From: Chersky-840 sp035604715
GTDB lineage: Bacteria; Actinomycetota; Acidimicrobiia; Acidimicrobiales; UBA8190
Reading direction: 5' to 3'
Length of the DNA stretch: 64,000 nucleotides
Assembly (NCBI GenBank): GCA_963731665.1
Contig: CAVSWP010000011.1
Location: forward strand, 310,001-374,000
Under the pieces are notes generated by a model. The model ran no database searches. It saw only the letters and a list, made by a program, of their open reading frames with translations, and was not told the origin of the DNA. Every line of letters begins with the position of its first letter. The first letter of the stretch is position 1. Shown one piece after another: positions 59,833 through 64,000 of the stretch. The position numbers and the translations under genes were made by a program.

Positions 59833-60246
59833 ATGACCACCTCGGGGCTCGACGCGGCCATGGCCGCCGTGGGGGACCGGTGGACCCTGCTCGTGGTGGA
59901 CGCCCTCATGGATGGGCCCCGGCGCTTCTCGGACCTGCAACAGGCCATCCCCAAAGTGGCGCCCAACGTGCTCAGCGCCCGGCTGCGTCGCCTCGAGGAC
60001 CAGGGCCTGGTGGTGGGGACGGCCTACTCGGACCGGCCGCCGCGCCTGGAGTACCGCGTCACCGAGGCCGGGCGCGACCTGGCCGGGGCCATGCGCCTGC
60101 TCAGCCGGTGGGGGGCGCGCGACGCCGGGGGCGAGGTCGAGGGCCCCAACCACCGTTCGTGCGGCACCCCCCTCGAGGCCCGCTGGTACTGCCCCACCTG
60201 CGCGCGGGTCACCGAGCAGGCCGACGACGACCTGCGCTGGGTCTGA
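59833..60246 (+). CDS. HxlR-family winged-helix regulator with a Cys-rich tail
   Basis: 137 residues from ATG 59833 (GAGGA eight bases upstream; an ATG at 59785 would add 16 residues). DNA-binding part: AMAAVGDRWTLLVVDALMDGPRRFSDLQQAIPKVAPNVLSARLRRLEDQGLV. The C-terminus carries CGTPLEARWYCPTC, a possible zinc-ribbon or thiol switch not typical for the family, suggesting redox or metal sensing. Probably autoregulates through the adjoining palindromes and controls the divergent protease. Confidence 0.88.
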   Translation: MTTSGLDAAMAAVGDRWTLLVVDALMDGPRRFSDLQQAIPKVAPNVLSARLRRLEDQGLVVGTAYSDRPPRLEYRVTEAGRDLAGAMRLLSRWGARDAGGEVEGPNHRSCGTPLEARWYCPTCARVTEQADDDLRWV

Positions 60247-60286
60247 GCGCGCCGTCGGCGCGCCGACCCCGTCGGGCGCGGCGCCC

Positions 60287-61003
60287 TCAGCGGGGACGCG
60301 CCAGCTCCACGAACCGGCCGAGCACGCGCCGGCCCACCGCTTCGACGGCCGTGCGGGCGTCGGCGTCGAGGGTGACGTCGGGGGGGAGCTCCGGTGCCCA
60401 GGCCTCGGCCATGGACTGGTCGACCTCGATGTGGAACTGGAGCCCGTAGGCCCAGGGCCCGTAGCGGAAGGCCTGGTTGCGGTAACGCGCACCCGAGGCG
60501 AGGTGCACGGCGCCGTCGGGGATCTCGAAGGTGTCCCCGTGCCACTGGATGACCTTCAGGCGCTCCCCCTCGGGCCCGAGCACGGGGTCGCCTCGACCGT
60601 GCTCGGTCAGCTCGACCTCGTCCACGCCGATCTCGGGTGACGGGCCCGTCGTCACCGCCGCGCCCAGGGCGGCGGCCAGCTGTTGCGCCCCCAGGCACAC
60701 CCCGAGCACGGGGAGGCCCGCCTGCACGGCCCGGGTGATCCACCGGCGCTCGGTTTCGAGCCACGGGTGGGCGTCGGTGTCGTGCACGCCCATGGCGCCG
60801 CCCATGACGACCACGCCACCGAGGGACTCGGGCTCCGGGAGCGGGTCGCCGCGCTCGACCTGGGCCACGCGCATCTCCAAACCGGCGTCGGCGAGCACCC
60901 CGGCCAACAGCCCGGGGCCTTCGAGCGGGGCGTGCTGCGCCACCACCCAGGGGCGCCCGGCGGAACTCGACGCAGACGACGACCGCCGGCGGCGACGCGA
61001 CAC
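60287..61003 (-). CDS. Class I glutamine amidotransferase-like protein
   Basis: About 238 residues from GTG 61003. Triad: Cys in LPVLGVCLGAQQLAAALGAAV, His and Glu in GLQFHIEVD. Stand-alone GATase of the GMP-synthase-like (GuaA N-terminal, gamma-glutamyl hydrolase-like) group; no synthetase domain is fused, so substrate and ammonia acceptor are unknown. The N-terminus is Arg/Ser-rich and doubtful; a start at the GTG pair before VAQHAPLEGPG is possible. Nine bases downstream of the LmbE gene stop. Confidence 0.8.
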   Translation of the reverse strand: MSRRRRRSSSASSSAGRPWVVAQHAPLEGPGLLAGVLADAGLEMRVAQVERGDPLPEPESLGGVVVMGGAMGVHDTDAHPWLETERRWITRAVQAGLPVLGVCLGAQQLAAALGAAVTTGPSPEIGVDEVELTEHGRGDPVLGPEGERLKVIQWHGDTFEIPDGAVHLASGARYRNQAFRYGPWAYGLQFHIEVDQSMAEAWAPELPPDVTLDADARTAVEAVGRRVLGRFVELARPR

Positions 61004-61011
61004 CGCGGCGG

Positions 61012-61764
61012 TCAGGGGGTGACGACGACCCGGAACGCCTCGGCCAGGTGTCCCTCGGGCAGACCGGCCATGCGGGCGGTGGCCTGCGTCCAGCCGCGGA
61101 TGCGCTCGTCGAGCCATTCACCCTCGCCCACCTGGCTGCGATGGCGGCGCAAGGCGGCGATCTTGCGATCGAAGGTGTCGGTGATGTCGACGGCGCGGTT
61201 GGAGCTCGGCGCCGCCATCAGCCACATCTCAGGGACGCTGTAGGGCTCGAGGCCTTCGTCGAGGAGCTCGGGATGGGCGAAGGGGTTGCGGGCATCGGGA
61301 TAGACGGCGCACACCGATGCCTCCCCGGCGGCCAGATGGTCGGGATGGCTGGCGCCGATGCGGTCCCAGATCCGTTCGGGCGACTGGCACACCAGGCGCT
61401 GCGGACGGAAGAAGCGGATCTGCCGGGAGATGTCGCGCCGCAGCTCGATGCTGGAGGTCAGCCGCCCGTCGGGGTAGCCGAGGAAGGTCACGTCGTTGAC
61501 GCCCACCTCGGCGGCGGCGGCGCGTTGCTCGACGCGACGCAGCGCCGACATCTCCGGCCGAGACATCGAACGATCCGACCCACCGGCATCCCCGTCGGTG
61601 ACGACGCAGTAGGCGACCTCGATCCCCGCCTTCACCCACACCGCCACCGACCCGGCCACCCCGAAGTCGACGTCGTCGGGATGCGCCGTCACCACCAGGA
61701 TCTTCTCGACGCCCTCACCGTCATCGAGGGCAAGAGCGGTGGTGTCGGGCCCGTCGTTCGCCAT
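61012..61764 (-). CDS. LmbE/PIG-L-family zinc deacetylase
   Basis: 250 residues from ATG 61764 (MANDGPDTTAL). Zinc ligands in VVTAHPDDVDFGVAGSVAVWVKAGIEV and ASHPDHLAAGEASV. Family members include MshB and Mca of mycothiol metabolism and GlcNAc-type deacetylases. The Asp-Asp after HPD supports catalysis. Substrate unknown; its actinobacterial setting makes a mycothiol-conjugate or N-acetyl sugar plausible. Lies between a GATase and a secernin-like gene on one strand. Confidence 0.88.
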   Translation of the reverse strand: MANDGPDTTALALDDGEGVEKILVVTAHPDDVDFGVAGSVAVWVKAGIEVAYCVVTDGDAGGSDRSMSRPEMSALRRVEQRAAAAEVGVNDVTFLGYPDGRLTSSIELRRDISRQIRFFRPQRLVCQSPERIWDRIGASHPDHLAAGEASVCAVYPDARNPFAHPELLDEGLEPYSVPEMWLMAAPSSNRAVDITDTFDRKIAALRRHRSQVGEGEWLDERIRGWTQATARMAGLPEGHLAEAFRVVVTP

Positions 61765-61798
61765 GACGGCGAGCCTACCGGGGCGCGTTGCCCCCGGG

Positions 61799-63049
61799 TC
61801 AGGCCGGCAGGCCGATGCCCTGGGCGGCGAGGGTGTCCAGGGCGCCGACGACATGGTGGGACGCGCTCGAGGCGAACGCCCGCCACCGGACGGGATCGGC
61901 GTCGAGGTCGTCGGCCTCGCCCCACAACGCCGCTTCGACCGGTGCCAGCACGGCGCGCACCGCCTCGAGGCTCGGCGCGTCGGTCTCCGCGGCGCGGCCC
62001 AGCGCGGCGAAGCGCCGCGCGGTGGACACCTGCGCCAACAGGCCCGGAACGGCGGCGGGTGCCGTCGACGGCGAGGGCGCCAGCACGGGGACGAACACCG
62101 ACGCACACGGGTTGCCCAGAGCCACCCACGCACGCGCCGGGCCGGCCCGGTCGGCGCGCAGCTCGGCCACCATCGACGCCGTGGTGGCTTCGAAGTCGCG
62201 GATGTGCATGCACAGCGTCACCCCGGTGCCGTCGGCCGCCACCTCGGCGGGGGCGGGGACGACGGGCCCGTCACCACCGGGCGCGCCCCAGGGGCCGGTG
62301 CCGTGGTCGCGCAGGTGCGCCACGGCGCCACGAGCCGCCGACGACGGGGCGCCGGAGTCGGCGAGGGCGGCGCTCGCATGCTGGCTCGCCACGAAGGCCC
62401 GGCTGGCGGCGAGACGACCATCGGCGAACCCGGTGGGGGTGGCCGGGTCGCGCCAGCTGTCGATGTCGGTCCCCGGCACCACCCCCGGCGAGGCGCGCGT
62501 CCAGTCCCGCCGCAGGGTCAGGCGGTTGGAGATGGCGTCGCCCCCGACGACGGGGCGCGCCGCCCACGACCGCCCCGACGTCTCGAGGACCCAGGCCGAG
62601 CCCGGGTCGGCCACGAGGAACGACGACCAGTAGGCCACGCCGTTGACGTCGTCGCCCACGCCCCCCTGCCCGTGGCGCTCGAGGAGCCCGGTCATGACGT
62701 CGAGCGCCTCCTCGGCGCCGGCGGCGCGCTCGAGCCCCAGCCGGACCAGGTCCATGCCCAGCAGGGCGGCGGGTGCGGTGCGGGGGTCGTCCACCGTGTT
62801 CACCATCTCGTTGCCGATGGCGACGCCGTGTTCGTTCACGCCGTGCTCGGCCCCCCACAACCACGCCGGGCGGCTCAGCACGGTGGCGGCCGCGCCCGTG
62901 TCGGGCAGCTCCAGGTACTGGGTGCGGAGCCGGCCGCCCCCGGCGCGCCGGCCGTGCACCTCGACCACTTGCAGCTCGCGCAGCGGGCGGTCCGAGTTCT
63001 TGGCGAACAGCGCACCACCGTCGGCGAGGACGCACAAGGTGTCGCACAC
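61799..63049 (-). CDS. Secernin-like Ntn hydrolase (peptidase C69 type)
   Basis: 416 residues from GTG 63049. Begins (M)CDTLCVLADGGALFAKNSDRP: Cys2 becomes the N-terminal nucleophile once Met is removed, and FAKNSDRP is the secernin/C69 signature. GNEMVNTVDDPRTAPAALLGMDLVRLGLERA and ISNRLTLRRDW are typical later blocks. Likely a dipeptidase or acylamide hydrolase; biological role unknown. Upstream of the LmbE gene by 34 bp. Confidence 0.82.
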   Translation of the reverse strand: MCDTLCVLADGGALFAKNSDRPLRELQVVEVHGRRAGGGRLRTQYLELPDTGAAATVLSRPAWLWGAEHGVNEHGVAIGNEMVNTVDDPRTAPAALLGMDLVRLGLERAAGAEEALDVMTGLLERHGQGGVGDDVNGVAYWSSFLVADPGSAWVLETSGRSWAARPVVGGDAISNRLTLRRDWTRASPGVVPGTDIDSWRDPATPTGFADGRLAASRAFVASQHASAALADSGAPSSAARGAVAHLRDHGTGPWGAPGGDGPVVPAPAEVAADGTGVTLCMHIRDFEATTASMVAELRADRAGPARAWVALGNPCASVFVPVLAPSPSTAPAAVPGLLAQVSTARRFAALGRAAETDAPSLEAVRAVLAPVEAALWGEADDLDADPVRWRAFASSASHHVVGALDTLAAQGIGLPA

Positions 63050-63096
63050 GACTGCCGTGCCGCCCTGTCCTACTCAGACCCTGACCGGGTCGATGC

Positions 63097-64000
63097 TCAG
63101 GCGGCGCCCTCGCCCGGCTGCCAACCCACCAGGTCGGCGAGACGGGGATCGTTGGAGAAGATCTCGATGATCGGGGCCCGCAGGCTCAGGCGCTTCTGGA
63201 TCCGCTCCACGTCGAGGATCTCGTTCCACAGCACGAGGGTGGCCACCACTCCCGAGCCCCCGGCGCGCGCCGTGCGGCCCGAGCGGTGCAGGTAGGCCTT
63301 GTGGTCCTCGGGTGGGTCGTAGTGCACCACCACGTCGACGTCGTCGATGTCGAGGCCCCGGGCGGCCACGTCGGTGGCCACGAGCACGTGCAGGCGCCCG
63401 GCGGTGAAGTCCTCGAGCGCCTTCTCGCGGCTGGACTGGCGCAGGTCACCGTGGATGGCCGCGGCCCGCACCCGCTCGCGACCGAGATGCTCGACGAGGC
63501 GGTCCGCACCCCGTTTGGTGCGGACGAACACCAGAGCCTTGGTGGCGCCGCGGCAGATGGCGGCCAGCACCTTCACCTTGTCCATCTGGTGCACCTGGAG
63601 GAAGCGGTGCTCCATCGACTCCACCGTGGCCGACACCGACGCCACCTCGTGACGAACGGGATCGTGCAGGTGGCGCTTGACCACCCGGTCGACGTCACCG
63701 TCGAGCGTGGCCGAGAACAACATGGTCTGGTGGCGCCCCTCGATCCGGCGCAGGACCCACTCCACCTGGGGTAGGAAGCCCATGTCGGCCATGCGGTCGG
63801 CCTCGTCGAGCACCACCACCTCGATGCCGGCCAACGAGACGGCCCGTCGCTCGGTCAGGTCGATCAACCGACCCGGTGTGGCGATGACGACGTCGACGCC
63901 TTTGTGCAGCTTCTTGATCTGGCGCTCGATGTCGGCCCCGCCGTAGACGACGACGACGCGCCGCCCCGTCGACTTGCCGAGGGGCTCGAGCACGTCGGCC
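63097..64000 (-). CDS. DEAD-box RNA helicase, N-terminus beyond window
   Basis: About 300 residues visible. Motifs: Ib TPGRLIDLTER, II VLDEADRMADMGF, III LFSATLDGDVD, IV-V FVRTKRGADRLVEHLG, ATDVAARGLDIDDVDVVVHYD, VI YLHRSGRTARAGG. The right edge cuts through the N-terminal RecA lobe (ADVLEPLGKSTG); P-loop and Q-motif are outside. Little C-terminal tail after the second lobe, as in RhlE/CshA short forms. Likely RNA remodelling or ribosome assembly. Confidence 0.95.
   Translation of the reverse strand, partial: ADVLEPLGKSTGRRVVVVYGGADIERQIKKLHKGVDVVIATPGRLIDLTERRAVSLAGIEVVVLDEADRMADMGFLPQVEWVLRRIEGRHQTMLFSATLDGDVDRVVKRHLHDPVRHEVASVSATVESMEHRFLQVHQMDKVKVLAAICRGATKALVFVRTKRGADRLVEHLGRERVRAAAIHGDLRQSSREKALEDFTAGRLHVLVATDVAARGLDIDDVDVVVHYDPPEDHKAYLHRSGRTARAGGSGVVATLVLWNEILDVERIQKRLSLRAPIIEIFSNDPRLADLVGWQPGEGAA

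Overview
The window is high-GC, densely packed DNA from an actinobacterium. The gene order argS-lysA-hom-thrC-rho-rpmE-prfA-prmC-tsaC followed by glyA/wecA and murA matches the conserved actinobacterial block (the Rv1292-Rv1315 region of Mycobacterium tuberculosis is the familiar example). A 'GYWLVASDGGVF.FGDA' repeat protein, a likely F420-type luciferase-like oxidoreductase, GAF-ANTAR regulators and a FurA-catalase pair point to Actinomycetota, and by inference to Acidimicrobiia. The genus cannot be told from sequence reading alone.

Layout. 1-7.5 kb: a MurA fragment, an acyl-CoA mutase large subunit, class II fructose bisphosphatase GlpX, a methyltransferase, the WecA/TagO phosphosugar transferase, GlyA and RpiB. 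7.5-9.5 kb: a thiolase-like protein and a limonene-epoxide-hydrolase-like protein. 9.6-20.4 kb (all minus strand): TsaC, PrmC, RF1, L31, Rho, threonine synthase, homoserine dehydrogenase, diaminopimelate decarboxylase and ArgS. tRNA-Arg(CCG) lies divergent to ArgS. 21.4-28.9 kb: a complete F1Fo ATP synthase operon, atpI-like-B-E-F-H-A-G-D-C, on the minus strand. 29-32.7 kb: a secreted esterase and a Fur-catalase operon.

32.7-40.2 kb holds a membrane-anchored lipoprotein-fold protein divergent from a seven-gene plus-strand run: response regulator, sensor kinase, a secreted Ser/Thr stub, ApbE flavinyltransferase, a ferric-reductase-like haem membrane protein, a NuoF-like flavoprotein and a ferredoxin. 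I read this as a two-component-controlled transmembrane electron-transfer module whose FMN-carrying protein seems to have lost its FMN domain. 40.1-44.8 kb: thioesterase, ECF sigma factor coupled to an SRPBCC protein, a second SRPBCC protein, nitroreductase, and a divergent pair of cell-wall lipoproteins (L,D-transpeptidase and a frame-broken M15 peptidase). 44.9-48.5 kb: SDR, LLM oxidoreductase (frame-broken) and MDR reductase. 48.5-64 kb: PQQ-propeller lipoprotein, acyl desaturase, two GAF-ANTAR regulators, aconitase, a GH43 glycosidase with C-terminal repeats, EthD-like protein, an HtrA-like protease divergent from an HxlR regulator, a GATase, a LmbE deacetylase, a secernin-type hydrolase and a DEAD-box helicase fragment.

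Features that stand out: two reading-frame breaks in otherwise intact genes (assembly error or real loss), short tandem duplications at gene ends, thrB missing from its usual slot, relocation of the atp operon, and substitutions at diagnostic active-site residues in MurA and the mutase. No insertion sequence, phage gene or CRISPR array was seen.
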